Of a DNA stretch of 56,325 bases, positions 15,081 to 24,805 are shown one piece after another (position 1 is the stretch's first letter; the number at the start of each line of letters is the position of its first letter). Made by a program: the position numbers and the translations under genes. The notes beneath the pieces were generated by a model. That model was not told where the DNA came from. It worked only from the letters and a program-made list of their open reading frames with translations, and made no database searches. The stretch spans positions 1-56,325 of the forward strand of contig NZ_JACVVP010000049.1 in the NCBI RefSeq assembly GCF_014534745.1, written 5' to 3'. Source of the stretch: Flammeovirga sp. EKP202 (lineage in GTDB: Bacteria > Bacteroidota > Bacteroidia > Cytophagales > Flammeovirgaceae).

Positions 15081-17081
15081 TTATTCTGATGGTACAGAGT
15101 CATCTGTCGGTGACCCAGCATTTCCATAATCTTCTTTTACGTTTGAAACGATCCATTCGGAATCCGTAGCATTAGTTCCTCTTGAATCATCCCAATCTGT
15201 ATTACCATGAGTTGTGCCTTGTTTTCTCCAAAGAACAAAATCTACAGTGGCGTGAGTCACCCCGGCTACATCCCATGCAGTATCAGGCCTGTCATCTTCA
15301 CCAATATAATCAATTGGAGTACCGTTTTTAGAAAGACGAATTGCATCGTCACCATTAGCGGTTAAGTCAGTCCACTCATAATCAATGGTGATTTTACTTG
15401 GGTCAACACCTGAACGACCAATCACATATACTTCACCATCTGCAAGCGTGCCAGATAGTGCTTCTTCATCTGTCCAAGGATCGTTATTTGAACGATATGC
15501 AATTGAATAATCGGATAAGTCAATTGATGCTCCTGTGTTGTTATGAACTTCAAAATATGTATTTCTAAATCCGTCTACGGCGTTAGAAGAACAAGCATAC
15601 TCTGAAATAAACAAATCTGGATCTTGAGGAGTTGGTCCTCCTCCGCCTTCATCCACAACATTTCTACCTTGAGATTCAGTACTTAGTGTAGACCAAATAT
15701 GGGTTGGAATTGTAAATGTTGCTTCCGTTCCTGCTGGATTACTCTGAAGATCTAAATCAACTAATACTGATCCATCTCCAGTATCCCACCAAGTAATATC
15801 ACCATCTTCTAATTGATTTCTATACAAATAAATGTCTTCCAACTTACTGTTGTTGGATAGATCGATGGTTTGAATACCACCACCATCAGTCCATGCACTA
15901 CCGGAGTTGGTATGACGAACTCTTAAGACTTTTAACTCCGTATTGGCTGACAAATCAAGATTGTCAATTTTGCCTTGTTCAGCAATGAAATATTGTAAAC
16001 CAGTAAGAGGGCTTAGATTAATAGTCGCTAAGCCTGTTTTATTCATAGATAATGAATCAAGACCAGAGGGGAATGTTATAGTAGTCACAGTACTAAAGCC
16101 TGAAGCTTGATCTAAATTTAGAGCGATAAGGTTTACAGAAGTGCTTAAGTCCAAAGTCTCAATTACATTATCTGCTAAGTTCAATCTTTCTAAAGCAGTG
16201 AAATACGACAACTCTTCAACATTAGCAATACCTTTATCAGAGATATCAAGAGATGTAACGCCTTCGACGTCTTTTGGTATTAAATAGTATTCTCCAGTTG
16301 AAAGAGGTCCTTCAGCATGTCCTAGTTCCTTTAAGGCCTCACCAAAATTGTTGTCTTGTATCAAAACTCCATCATCAGGTAATTCTCCACCTGCTTGTTG
16401 TCTAACAACGCCGTTTCGTACTGTAAGTTGATCATAAATTACAGAGTCTATTGTGATAGGGTCTCCAGTGTTTTCAGAAACATCGATTTCTCTTAAGTTG
16501 ATATTCTTAGAGACGTCAAGACTGGTTAAATCATGTTTTTCAAGCTCAAAAACAATCAGGTTTATATTATTGGTCAGATTAATAGACGAAACAAGGCCAG
16601 GTGCTCTTGACGAAGCACTGAATTCTATTTCTTCCAATAATTGAAGAGAATCTAAGTTTAGGGAATCTAGCCAGTTGTTATTAATGTAGATCCCTTTCAT
16701 ATTGGTACATTTCGAAAAATCTAGAGCAGTAAACTCATTGGAGGTGGCTCTAAAAGTTTCTAATCCGGTGAAGTAAATCAATTCTTCAAATTCGGTTAAT
16801 TTTTCAGGAGAAAGAATATCTACATTCGATCCTGAACTATTTTTGGCAACATCCAGTTCTCTTACCCTCGCTACTTCATTAGGAATGATATAATATACAG
16901 TGTCGGTACCATCGATTTCTCTATGTCCATAATTCAAAGCGTATAAGTCAAATCCAAGAGTAGGATTATCAAATAAGTAAATTTTCTGACCTCCACCAGA
17001 ATTAGAGTCTTCACCAACTTGACTTTTACAGCCAAATACAGCAATTATAATGAGGAGGGAAGTGATTAATTTATGTTTCAT
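15081..17081 (-). CDS. Lipoprotein with leucine-rich repeats and a lamin-tail domain
   Basis: 666 residues. The lipobox VFGC (Cys18) indicates a lipoprotein, followed by a Gly/Ser-rich tether. Two LRR blocks, about 85-215 and 270-470, repeat the LxxLDLSxNxxL pattern (for example LTSLDVSKNINL and LEDIYLYRNQL), separated by a VRNGVVRQQ-type linker. Residues about 500-650 match a lamin-tail (LTD) domain, with LFISEY, YFEVHN, IDLSDYSIAYR and WDV motifs. Such LRR/LTD proteins are surface-exposed binding modules. It is the last gene of the six-gene unit, 12 bases after the porin. Confidence 0.8.
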   Translation of the reverse strand: MKHKLITSLLIIIAVFGCKSQVGEDSNSGGGQKIYLFDNPTLGFDLYALNYGHREIDGTDTVYYIIPNEVARVRELDVAKNSSGSNVDILSPEKLTEFEELIYFTGLETFRATSNEFTALDFSKCTNMKGIYINNNWLDSLNLDSLQLLEEIEFSASSRAPGLVSSINLTNNINLIVFELEKHDLTSLDVSKNINLREIDVSENTGDPITIDSVIYDQLTVRNGVVRQQAGGELPDDGVLIQDNNFGEALKELGHAEGPLSTGEYYLIPKDVEGVTSLDISDKGIANVEELSYFTALERLNLADNVIETLDLSTSVNLIALNLDQASGFSTVTTITFPSGLDSLSMNKTGLATINLSPLTGLQYFIAEQGKIDNLDLSANTELKVLRVRHTNSGSAWTDGGGIQTIDLSNNSKLEDIYLYRNQLEDGDITWWDTGDGSVLVDLDLQSNPAGTEATFTIPTHIWSTLSTESQGRNVVDEGGGGPTPQDPDLFISEYACSSNAVDGFRNTYFEVHNNTGASIDLSDYSIAYRSNNDPWTDEEALSGTLADGEVYVIGRSGVDPSKITIDYEWTDLTANGDDAIRLSKNGTPIDYIGEDDRPDTAWDVAGVTHATVDFVLWRKQGTTHGNTDWDDSRGTNATDSEWIVSNVKEDYGNAGSPTDDSVPSE

Positions 17082-17093
17082 GTTGTTTGAATT

Positions 17094-18395
17094 TTAGAAA
17101 ATAATTTGAGCGACCACTTGTACTTCATATCTGTCGTTGGATAAAGTAGACTGATCAGTAGGATGAGTACTGTCTTTTCCATCTATATATGATCCCATTG
17201 CTTGTATTTTTAATGCGTCTTCCTTGAAATACTTTCCAACTCCAAGGGTATACCAGCTTTCTTTTTTCAGTATACTTTGATCATAATCTTCATATTCAGG
17301 CATCAAGGACGTATACCTGAAATTGACTCCCCATTGATTACTAAAAAGGTAGTCAATTTGTGTATTAAAAGCTGTTCCCAATACATACCTTGAACTTACT
17401 TCTTCACCAGTAAAACGTATCACAGCCTGTTGTGATGAATAGATATCTTTGTTTGAATAGGCAAAGCTATTGACGAAGTCAGCAGAGAACGAGATACCTT
17501 TATATTTTAATAATAAATCGATATAAAACTTTCCATAATTAGGGAATTTTTCATTTCCATCTTCATCAAAAAGTTCAAACTCTCCATGACCATCTCCGGT
17601 TTGTTCAGAAGCTCCTACATTATAGCTAAAAGAGCCATTGATGGCGAGTTTCAATTTTTCTTCTCTATGAAAATCAACCACATGTTTATGGCCCTCTTTG
17701 CCAGTAAATGCACCCAAAGGGAGTATCTCCAATCGTCCACCATATTTTAATCCTCCTTTATCAACATCTATGGAATTGTCACCAAAAGAATTCATTCCGT
17801 CACCAGAAGTAATCGCAACAAGTGGGTTGATAATGACATCACCAAATTGAAATGAAGATTCATAGAAAATACCGAACTCTCTACCATTACTAGTGAAGCT
17901 ATTGGAGAGGGCACTTCGATTGACCATTGATAATTGTGATTCGTTGAGTGAGTAGGCTCTGTCATTGGTGAAAGTAAGTTTCTGCCCAACAGAGAGTTTC
18001 ATTTTCTTGTTAATATGAAAGGCTACAAAAGCTTCAAGTAAAGTGAATGAAATGACAAAATCTGCTTCAATAAAGAAACTTACCTTTTCCTTTACTGCAA
18101 TTCCTTCAAAATTTGCTCTTGCCGCTCCAATAAAGAAGTAGTTATTGGCAGCAGTGTCTAAATCGAAGTTTTCATAACCATATGATGGCCTAACCATTCC
18201 ACTAATTTTAAAGGAATAATCACCTTGATTCATATTCAAGTTAAGTCCCTTCCCTAATTCAAAATGAGAATTATTTGTGTTTTCGAGTAGATCAACATCA
18301 TTCGTTTGATCATCATCAATATCTTGAGCAAATAATAAGGTTGGCAACAACCCTATCAACGCTAGGAAAACTATTTTTTGTTTTATTTTTTTCAT
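17094..18395 (-). CDS. Phosphate-selective-type porin (OprO/OprP family), second copy
   Basis: 433 residues with a Sec signal peptide (hydrophobic core ending at LLFAQ, about residue 23). The mature chain alternates beta strands and ends with phenylalanine (VAQIIF), as outer-membrane barrels do. FELGKGLNLNMNQGDYSFKISGMVRP and KMKLSVGQKLTFTNDRAYS are the shape typical of porins P and O. Family members pass anions, but substrate is not set by sequence. It is a paralogue of the porin at 19971-21305 in the same operon; the M14 peptidase lies between them. Confidence 0.85.
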   Translation of the reverse strand: MKKIKQKIVFLALIGLLPTLLFAQDIDDDQTNDVDLLENTNNSHFELGKGLNLNMNQGDYSFKISGMVRPSYGYENFDLDTAANNYFFIGAARANFEGIAVKEKVSFFIEADFVISFTLLEAFVAFHINKKMKLSVGQKLTFTNDRAYSLNESQLSMVNRSALSNSFTSNGREFGIFYESSFQFGDVIINPLVAITSGDGMNSFGDNSIDVDKGGLKYGGRLEILPLGAFTGKEGHKHVVDFHREEKLKLAINGSFSYNVGASEQTGDGHGEFELFDEDGNEKFPNYGKFYIDLLLKYKGISFSADFVNSFAYSNKDIYSSQQAVIRFTGEEVSSRYVLGTAFNTQIDYLFSNQWGVNFRYTSLMPEYEDYDQSILKKESWYTLGVGKYFKEDALKIQAMGSYIDGKDSTHPTDQSTLSNDRYEVQVVAQIIF

Positions 18396-18405
18396 TGTTG
18401 TCTCT

Positions 18406-19959
18406 CTATATTTTTTGCTTTATCATATATCTATAAACTGGGAGCTCACTTCCTTCTTTGAAATTTCCATCGATGACTCTAAAGGTGAAAAATGAATTGT
18501 CATTTTCGGGTTCCAAAGCGGGAGGTAACACATTGGCGTGTTCTTGTGTGAGGTATACAACATAGGAGCCTTCGGGAAATTCTTTTGAAATTTTGGAAGT
18601 CTTTGTCTTCAATTTTCTTAGGTATATATTTTCCCATTTTACGATTGAAACTGTATTTCTTTCCACCTCATAAGATTCTACTTGAAGGGTTTTAGGAGTA
18701 CTTAACTTCTCTACTTTACATCCTAAAACCTCTAATTTTTGAATTGCTTTTTCTTCATTTGGAAGCAGTATATAGGCAAAAGGTCTTTCCCTAGTACTTT
18801 TAGCTTTCATCTGTAAACCATCAGTCATCACAACTTGAATGGTCTTCTTTTCTTCGGTCGCTAAATCAATACATGTATAATCAGTCTTAATGGTCCCTTT
18901 TTCTTGTTTAATCACAACACTTTCCTCAAGATCTGCCGTTAATTGATTCGCTTTCTTTATAGCTTCTCTAATTTTATCACCATTTTCGTAAGCCGTTTTG
19001 AGGTAAGACATGCCCGCTAAATAAGTGGTTTGGACTCTTCGTTTAAATGAAATTCTTTCAAGATTTACACCCCTAATTTCCATGAGAACAGATAGACAAT
19101 TGTTCAGTGCAAAATTCGTAGAAGTAGATCTGGCACTTGATCCTCCTTGATTAAAATGAATATGTCCTTTCTGCATTTTGGTACTAGAGTAATCCGATAC
19201 ATTCCTACCATTTTTACGAAGTGTCTTCTTAGCGTTAGCTACCAATAAATCTTTAGTTGTACTGCGTATCACTGAATTGACATTTAGATTATTGGAGTAC
19301 AAAAAGAAAGCATCGTAGTAAGTAGTAATTCCTTTTTCTCCGAAATAAGAAAAGTGAGCCCTATAGGGATTGTATTCATGGAAATCGATAGCGACTTGGG
19401 GAGAAAATGTAGAAAAAGCCGTTCGAATTGCATTCGTTTCAGGAGTGGACAATTTCATGAAATCTCTATTTAGGTCAATACCATTAGCAGATAAACGGTT
19501 TTGTACATTGTAGCCATCAGCGTTTGCCATAGGAAGTATTATAATATCAAGCCGGTCTAATAGATGAATGTAATTTTGATCATTAATTAAAGTATGCAAT
19601 AGGTATAGAACCCCTTCAGTACTCGCAGGCTCATTACCATGCAATCCACCCTGCATCCAAACTTTAATCTTTTTTTGATCGGAAGGTTTGTTTATTCTGA
19701 TTCGTATGATCTTTTTACCTTTTTGACTTTCCCCAATGTGATCAATTGTGATGTAATCAATACCCTTCGTCAAATCGTTTACATATTTGACCATTTCCTT
19801 GTACTTCGTAAAACCTTTCCATTTTGCTTTTTGGAAAGCAGGAGTTGGAATCTCAATATTGGGTTCAGGGAAGAACTTTTCTTCCATAGCTCTAGACTGT
19901 CCAAGAGTCTGGTAAACAGTCATGATGCTTATAATAATATATACTATTGTCTTTTTCAT
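18406..19959 (-). CDS. Secreted M14-family zinc carboxypeptidase
   Basis: 517 residues with signal peptide (to LGQ, about 21). Zinc ligands are H107 and E110 in GGLHGNEPAS and H194 in IDFHEYNPYR. DLNRD (162-166) supplies the substrate-binding Asn/Arg, and the general base is E294 in LMEIRG. The complete set predicts an active metallocarboxypeptidase releasing residues from the C terminus of peptides (or acting on an amide such as a peptidoglycan peptide) in the periplasm. The last 190 residues form an extra domain without a name I know. Gaps of 10-11 bases to both porin genes show co-transcription. Confidence 0.88.
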   Translation of the reverse strand: MKKTIVYIIISIMTVYQTLGQSRAMEEKFFPEPNIEIPTPAFQKAKWKGFTKYKEMVKYVNDLTKGIDYITIDHIGESQKGKKIIRIRINKPSDQKKIKVWMQGGLHGNEPASTEGVLYLLHTLINDQNYIHLLDRLDIIILPMANADGYNVQNRLSANGIDLNRDFMKLSTPETNAIRTAFSTFSPQVAIDFHEYNPYRAHFSYFGEKGITTYYDAFFLYSNNLNVNSVIRSTTKDLLVANAKKTLRKNGRNVSDYSSTKMQKGHIHFNQGGSSARSTSTNFALNNCLSVLMEIRGVNLERISFKRRVQTTYLAGMSYLKTAYENGDKIREAIKKANQLTADLEESVVIKQEKGTIKTDYTCIDLATEEKKTIQVVMTDGLQMKAKSTRERPFAYILLPNEEKAIQKLEVLGCKVEKLSTPKTLQVESYEVERNTVSIVKWENIYLRKLKTKTSKISKEFPEGSYVVYLTQEHANVLPPALEPENDNSFFTFRVIDGNFKEGSELPVYRYMIKQKI

Positions 19960-19970
19960 GTACTGTTGGA

Positions 19971-21305
19971 TTAAAAGGAAACTTGAAACATTAACCTACC
20001 GAATAGTTCGGCGTTGGCATCCATCACTTCCCCATCACTTCTTTTTGAGCCGGGAAGAGCATCCACATAAGTCATGGATACTTGAACCTTTGCAGCGTCG
20101 TTCATAAGGTAGCGTGAAAAGGCTAGGGTAATATATTTTTCTCTATTGTAGAATTGTTCATTATTTAGAAAAGAATTAGTGTCCGGATCCAAGTATGTAA
20201 ATCGGCCATCAATGGAATAACCTTGTTTGAAAAGATACCCTCCTTGAATATTATATCCTCTTCCGACCATCATTCTAGCAGAAACGTAATCTACGATTGT
20301 AGAATTGTTTAAACCGTCATCAGATCTTAGATTAGCCGAAGTGCCATTGTTTCTTACTCTATAAAATATTTCAGGTGAATACACTCTGGAATATGCCCAC
20401 GTAAACTCCCCAAGTACTGTCCAGCCTTGATACTTAAACATAAAATCACTGACAAGCTTACCGTAATCGGGTAAAGTTTCAGTAACTCCATCACTTCCAA
20501 GGTAGATGATGTCTCCACTTTTTCGCCCTCTTCTACTACTCATTCCTACATTGTAACTATAAGCAGCTCCGAAAACGAGTTTTGGAGTAAGCTGTCTTGC
20601 GTGGTCGACTTCAGAATATTCTCCCATGCCTCTAAACAGACCAAATGGAAGAAAGTCAATTCTACCACCATATTTCAATCCACCTCGATTTCTGAATGCG
20701 TTTTGTCCATCACCAGCTGAAATCGCCACTCCTGGTTTTACATACCAGCTCCCGATTCGTTGTTTTCCTTCAACAAAAAGCCCAAAATCTCTTACTGCAG
20801 CAAATGCAGAAGTGACCCTAGAACGTTCTACAAATTGCATGGCATCGGAAGGAATTCTCATTTCTCTATTGTCAGTCATAGTTGAACGCTGACCGAAAGT
20901 GACTTTCCAATTTTTATGAGGTTTATAAGTTACAAACGCATCCAAGAGGGTACCTGAATAAAGATCTTCTCCATCAGAGTTGTTTGGAATAGCAAAATCT
21001 ACGCGTATACGATAACTGAATTTTTCTTTTGCTGATTTTCCTTCTATATCAAATCTAGCTCTACGAATACGGAAACGTGATTCTACTTCATCCCAATTGT
21101 CAGTAGTTCTCATCTCCATCGTCGATTGAACGTAGCTTCGTATTTTCATAAAGTACCCTCCATTGGGGCCATGAAAGCGTATTCCTTTCCCTAATTCATA
21201 ATCTTGAATATAAAATGGGGGGGAGGAGGATTGTTGAGCTTTTAAGCTAATGGCAAAAAAGGTGAACAATAATGTTCCTACTATAATTTTACATGTCTTT
21301 CTCAT
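19971..21305 (-). CDS. Phosphate-selective-type porin (OprO/OprP family), first copy
   Basis: 444 residues. Signal peptide ends about KAQQ (residue 25); a terminal Phe (LMFQVSF) marks an outer-membrane barrel. YELGKGIRFHGPNGGYFMKIRSYVQS and NWKVTFGQRSTMTDNREMR are family-type segments, closely parallel to the second porin. It begins only one base from the DcuC-type transporter stop, so the two are translated from one message. Together the porin pair, peptidase and transporter form an outer-membrane to inner-membrane route. Confidence 0.85.
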   Translation of the reverse strand: MRKTCKIIVGTLLFTFFAISLKAQQSSSPPFYIQDYELGKGIRFHGPNGGYFMKIRSYVQSTMEMRTTDNWDEVESRFRIRRARFDIEGKSAKEKFSYRIRVDFAIPNNSDGEDLYSGTLLDAFVTYKPHKNWKVTFGQRSTMTDNREMRIPSDAMQFVERSRVTSAFAAVRDFGLFVEGKQRIGSWYVKPGVAISAGDGQNAFRNRGGLKYGGRIDFLPFGLFRGMGEYSEVDHARQLTPKLVFGAAYSYNVGMSSRRGRKSGDIIYLGSDGVTETLPDYGKLVSDFMFKYQGWTVLGEFTWAYSRVYSPEIFYRVRNNGTSANLRSDDGLNNSTIVDYVSARMMVGRGYNIQGGYLFKQGYSIDGRFTYLDPDTNSFLNNEQFYNREKYITLAFSRYLMNDAAKVQVSMTYVDALPGSKRSDGEVMDANAELFGRLMFQVSF

Positions 21306-22676
21306 TTAGAAGACGGATTTAATAATGAACATTGAAACCAATCCTGACAGAAGAGGTATAAGGTTTCTTTTAGCGAGGTCGAAAGATGAAATTCCAGCAA
21401 GTTCTGAAGTGGCAATGATTACTCCTGCAATAGGAGATGTAGCTCTGCCCATACTAGAAGCAAGTTGCATTGATAAGATCATTCCTATTTTATTTCCACC
21501 TAATTGTGCGGCAATGTGTGGTACCAAAGGACCAAAAGAGAAGAAGGAGGCATTACCACTTCCCATTAGCATAGAAGCAAAAAAGATCATTGTGGTCATC
21601 AAAATTGATATGCCTTCAAAACCTAAACCGGCACCTTGTGATGCGTTGACAAGATGTTCTATAAAACCTAATGAAATTAGACCTTTTGAAAACATTTGAG
21701 CACAGACAATTAGTGTTACTACACTTGCGAATACTTTTCCCATGCCTTCCCAGAATATTTTCATTGAGCTCATCATATCTTTCAGATCTCTTTTTCTAAT
21801 CAATTCCAACACCATTCCCACTATAGTACAGGTTAACATGGCGGTTGTAGTATCTAAAGTGATAGGAGGTTCAAAAAGGTCAAAAGTTGGGGAAAAGATC
21901 ATCAATAGCATTAATGGCATGACAGGTAATACTGCATAATACAAAGGTGCATTTACGGTAAATTCACCAGCATCTTGTTCGTTTTCCTTGTCAAGGTATC
22001 CTTCTTTTTTATCGTAGTATTTGTTGACAAAAAAGTAGACAGTCATCAATACAATGGTTAGAGGAATAGTAAGTGGTAACTGATGATGAAGAAAGTAGTC
22101 CACTGCTTCAAGTTCCACCTGATGGGAAGCTTGGGCTGTATTGGCAGAGGCAGGTCCCATATCAAACACTGTACAAGCAGTGATTACTGATACTACTGAT
22201 ACTCTACTGATTCCAAGTTTGGTGAGAACAGGGAAAATAGATGCCATTAATAATAGTCCAAGCCCTGTAGCTGATGGGGTAGACATAAACAAGAACTGGC
22301 CTATTGGGATAACACAAGAAGCCGCAAAGTAAGGTGTCTTTTTAAGAAAAGTAATGGGTTTTGTACATACATATACTAAAGCATCACTAGCACCAATATG
22401 CCGCATATAAGCTACAAAACCACCTATGGTCATAATCATTAACCCTACCTTTGAGCCTTTGTCAGATAGAATTTCAGTGATCATAGCAAATAAATCAAAA
22501 GCACCTAAACCCGTACTTTTTTTCATATCTGGTAGATCATAGCCCATCATCAATGCAATTCCCATCATGGTCAAACCACTAAAAAGAAGTACAGCTTGTG
22601 GATTGTATTTGTTGGTTAAAAGATAAGCTACAATACCGATCATTATCAATGTAATGATCACGCTTAGAATAGTCAT
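21306..22676 (-). CDS. DcuC/C4-dicarboxylate-type anaerobic transporter
   Basis: 456 residues, about 12 hydrophobic helices, inner membrane. The pattern GFVAYMRHIGASDALVYV, FLFMSTPSATGLGLLL, DMGPASANTAQASHQV and the second-half MGSGNASFFSFGPLVP/SMGRATSPIAGVII repeats fit the DcuC family. Characterised DcuC proteins exchange fumarate/succinate. Related carriers take up amino acids or other organic acids, and here co-transcription with a peptidase suggests the latter. It starts 25 bases downstream of the lipoprotein hydrolase. Confidence 0.85.
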   Translation of the reverse strand: MTILSVIITLIMIGIVAYLLTNKYNPQAVLLFSGLTMMGIALMMGYDLPDMKKSTGLGAFDLFAMITEILSDKGSKVGLMIMTIGGFVAYMRHIGASDALVYVCTKPITFLKKTPYFAASCVIPIGQFLFMSTPSATGLGLLLMASIFPVLTKLGISRVSVVSVITACTVFDMGPASANTAQASHQVELEAVDYFLHHQLPLTIPLTIVLMTVYFFVNKYYDKKEGYLDKENEQDAGEFTVNAPLYYAVLPVMPLMLLMIFSPTFDLFEPPITLDTTTAMLTCTIVGMVLELIRKRDLKDMMSSMKIFWEGMGKVFASVVTLIVCAQMFSKGLISLGFIEHLVNASQGAGLGFEGISILMTTMIFFASMLMGSGNASFFSFGPLVPHIAAQLGGNKIGMILSMQLASSMGRATSPIAGVIIATSELAGISSFDLAKRNLIPLLSGLVSMFIIKSVF

Positions 22677-22701
22677 TTAATTCGTATTTGGGTGTTTTGA
22701 A

Positions 22702-23751
22702 TTAATTTAAGTTGACACTTAGCCAATTCATAAATTCAATAGAACGATAGATGCCTGTTGCATTATGGTCAATACCTTGAATTGTGAATAGCTGATGCTT
22801 GTGTTGATCACCATATAATGAGTCATAAAACATCTGCATATATTGAGCTCGTTTATGCCTTGAATTTTGACTGCTACTTGTAATGTCTGATCCGCCTCCT
22901 TGCCAATTGGCTTGACAACTATTGTCTGAATTGTCAAGATCTTCTGTACCGGTGACATATGTGACAAGACGATCAGTGTTTTGTGTGACTATTGTTGTAG
23001 AGTCAAGATCATTTCTGTAATCAGTAAAAGAGGTGATATCGGTAAGACCATATGCATAGTCATTGTATCCTTCACAATCTGTAGGGATTACAAATTGATT
23101 ATCACTGTCAGAAAATCGTTTATTATTAATATATAAATAGGATGAGGGATCACTGACTACATACTTAAAAGTGTAGTTTTCATATTGTTGTTCAAGGTTG
23201 TTGAGTGCTGCGTACCTTTGAGTAAACTGTCCGCCAGCAGAGTGACCTATCAATACTATATTTTTGAGGTTAGGGAATTTATCAATAAATACGTAATCCT
23301 TTAAAAACTTCTCTAAAAGTAAATAAGAACTTTGTCCATCTTCAGAGTTGGCTCCTATTCTCCAAATAGCTCCAGACCAGAAAATGTTATTATCTGCAGC
23401 ATTGTTGCTATAAAAAGGTGCTACGATGAGTGTTGAACCTATTTTACCTACATCAAAAACGCTATTGTACATGGATTGAAACTGATTTTGGTAATCATAA
23501 TTGAGCCCGTGGACAACAAGTGTCATTGAAGTGATTTGTGGTAGAGTTGTATCGTCATTTAAATCAATGGAAGTGAAAAAAGTAGTCGTTCTCGTTGAAT
23601 TGGAGTTTTCCAAGTTGACTTTCACAAATGTATCAAGGTTGGTGCCGTCTGATACTACATAATTTGGTGGTGCATCGGGCTTGTACTGACAGGAAGAGAG
23701 AAGAAATAAAAGAAAGCTTGTTAAAGCCAAAAATAGTATGCGGTTGTTCAT
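22702..23751 (-). CDS. Lipoprotein alpha/beta-hydrolase
   Basis: 349 residues. A long hydrophobic start ends in lipobox LSSC (Cys21). The hydrolase nucleophile elbow is GHSAGG in IVLIGHSAGGQFTQRY. A plausible catalytic His lies in GIDHNATG near the C terminus, and the acid is not certain. The fold resembles a secreted esterase/cutinase-like hydrolase (ITSMTLVVHGLNYD near the start). It is the first gene of the six-gene unit, with a 15-base palindrome 16 bases upstream of its start. Confidence 0.78.
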   Translation of the reverse strand: MNNRILFLALTSFLLFLLSSCQYKPDAPPNYVVSDGTNLDTFVKVNLENSNSTRTTTFFTSIDLNDDTTLPQITSMTLVVHGLNYDYQNQFQSMYNSVFDVGKIGSTLIVAPFYSNNAADNNIFWSGAIWRIGANSEDGQSSYLLLEKFLKDYVFIDKFPNLKNIVLIGHSAGGQFTQRYAALNNLEQQYENYTFKYVVSDPSSYLYINNKRFSDSDNQFVIPTDCEGYNDYAYGLTDITSFTDYRNDLDSTTIVTQNTDRLVTYVTGTEDLDNSDNSCQANWQGGGSDITSSSQNSRHKRAQYMQMFYDSLYGDQHKHQLFTIQGIDHNATGIYRSIEFMNWLSVNLN

Positions 23752-23767
23752 AGTAAGAAAAGAGTGA

Positions 23768-23782
23768 ATAATGAGTCATTAT
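23768..23782. promoter_or_regulatory. Palindrome upstream of the six-gene operon
   Basis: ATAATGA-G-TCATTAT, perfect 7-base arms, 16 bases before the first gene. It could be an operator or a 5'-UTR element. Confidence 0.3.
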
Positions 23783-23954
23783 ATATTAATTTAATAACGT
23801 GTATTGATTAGTAGTGAATTTGCTCTTTAGATTATATTTATTCTGACATAAAATCTAGATATAGTGCAATTGTATGTTTTTATTATTGCTTAAACTTGAG
23901 GAAATTGAAGATCTAAATTACCTATTTGTCAATCAGTTATTCTAATTATTTCTT

Positions 23955-24770
23955 ATGGAGGTTATTTATGCTCGTCGACCCAAAAAAACGGGACAAGGCT
24001 ATATTGAAAGAGAGGGAGAGAAAATTTACTATGAAAGTATTGGAGAGGGAACGGCTATTGTCTTTGGACATGGTTTAGGTGGAAGTCATGCTATCTTTTT
24101 TCAACAAGTACCGGCTTTAGCAAAGGATTATAGAGTCATTACGTTTGATCAACGTGGTTTTGGTAATTCTACTAATATTCACTTGAAACACTCACCACAT
24201 ACAGCCGCTGAAGATATGAAAGCTGTTCTTGATCATTTAGGCGTCGAGAAAGCTCATTTGGTAGGGCAGTCAATGGGAGGTTGGTGTATGCTTGACTTTG
24301 CAATGAATTACCCTGATAGGGTATTGTCGATTGTTTTTAGCAATTCATTGGCAGGGATTTATCAAGAAGATATCAAGCATTTTTATGCTATTCCTGCACC
24401 AAGACCACCTCTTTCAAGTCTACCTTTAGGAAAACATTTTGGGTTAGCAGATCAGTTTTATGAGAAGAAACCAGAGATCGCCTATTTATACCTTCAAATA
24501 GGATCAATGTGTCCGCCTGCACCTTCTGATATGAGAAAGTTAATCAGAGAAACTTTTTATGCTGTAGAAGAGGTCAATGCATTGAATCAAAAAATACCCA
24601 TGTTATTTTGTACGGGTTCGGAAGATATTACTTTTCCTCCTGAGTGGATTAAAAAGCTCCATTCTTTAATCACTAATTCAGAACTTAAAGTTTTTCAAGG
24701 GACGGCACATTCTCCTTATTATGAATTACCAGAAGAATACAACGAAACGATAAGAGCTTTCTGTAAGTGA
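23955..24770 (+). CDS. Alpha/beta hydrolase
   Basis: 271-residue soluble hydrolase. The oxyanion motif is GHGLGG, the nucleophile elbow GQSMGG (Ser in LVGQSMGGWCM), the acid Asp lies in GSEDITFPPEW and the base His in GTAHSPYYELP, so the triad is complete. An internal IYYESIGEGTAIVFGHG segment is the usual start of the core domain. The substrate is unknown; the overall layout resembles the broad esterase/haloperoxidase-like class. It is convergent with the ABC gene through a shared terminator. Confidence 0.85.
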   Translation: MEVIYARRPKKTGQGYIEREGEKIYYESIGEGTAIVFGHGLGGSHAIFFQQVPALAKDYRVITFDQRGFGNSTNIHLKHSPHTAAEDMKAVLDHLGVEKAHLVGQSMGGWCMLDFAMNYPDRVLSIVFSNSLAGIYQEDIKHFYAIPAPRPPLSSLPLGKHFGLADQFYEKKPEIAYLYLQIGSMCPPAPSDMRKLIRETFYAVEEVNALNQKIPMLFCTGSEDITFPPEWIKKLHSLITNSELKVFQGTAHSPYYELPEEYNETIRAFCK

Positions 24771-24775
24771 AAAAT

Positions 24776-24805
24776 AAAGGGACTTTATTTTGAAGCCCCT
24801 TTTTC
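24776..24805. terminator. Bidirectional terminator between the hydrolase and ABC genes
   Basis: AAAGGG-a-CTT (24776-24785) pairs with AAG-c-CCCTTT (24793-24802), followed by T-run. It overlaps the ABC gene stop codon. Confidence 0.7.
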
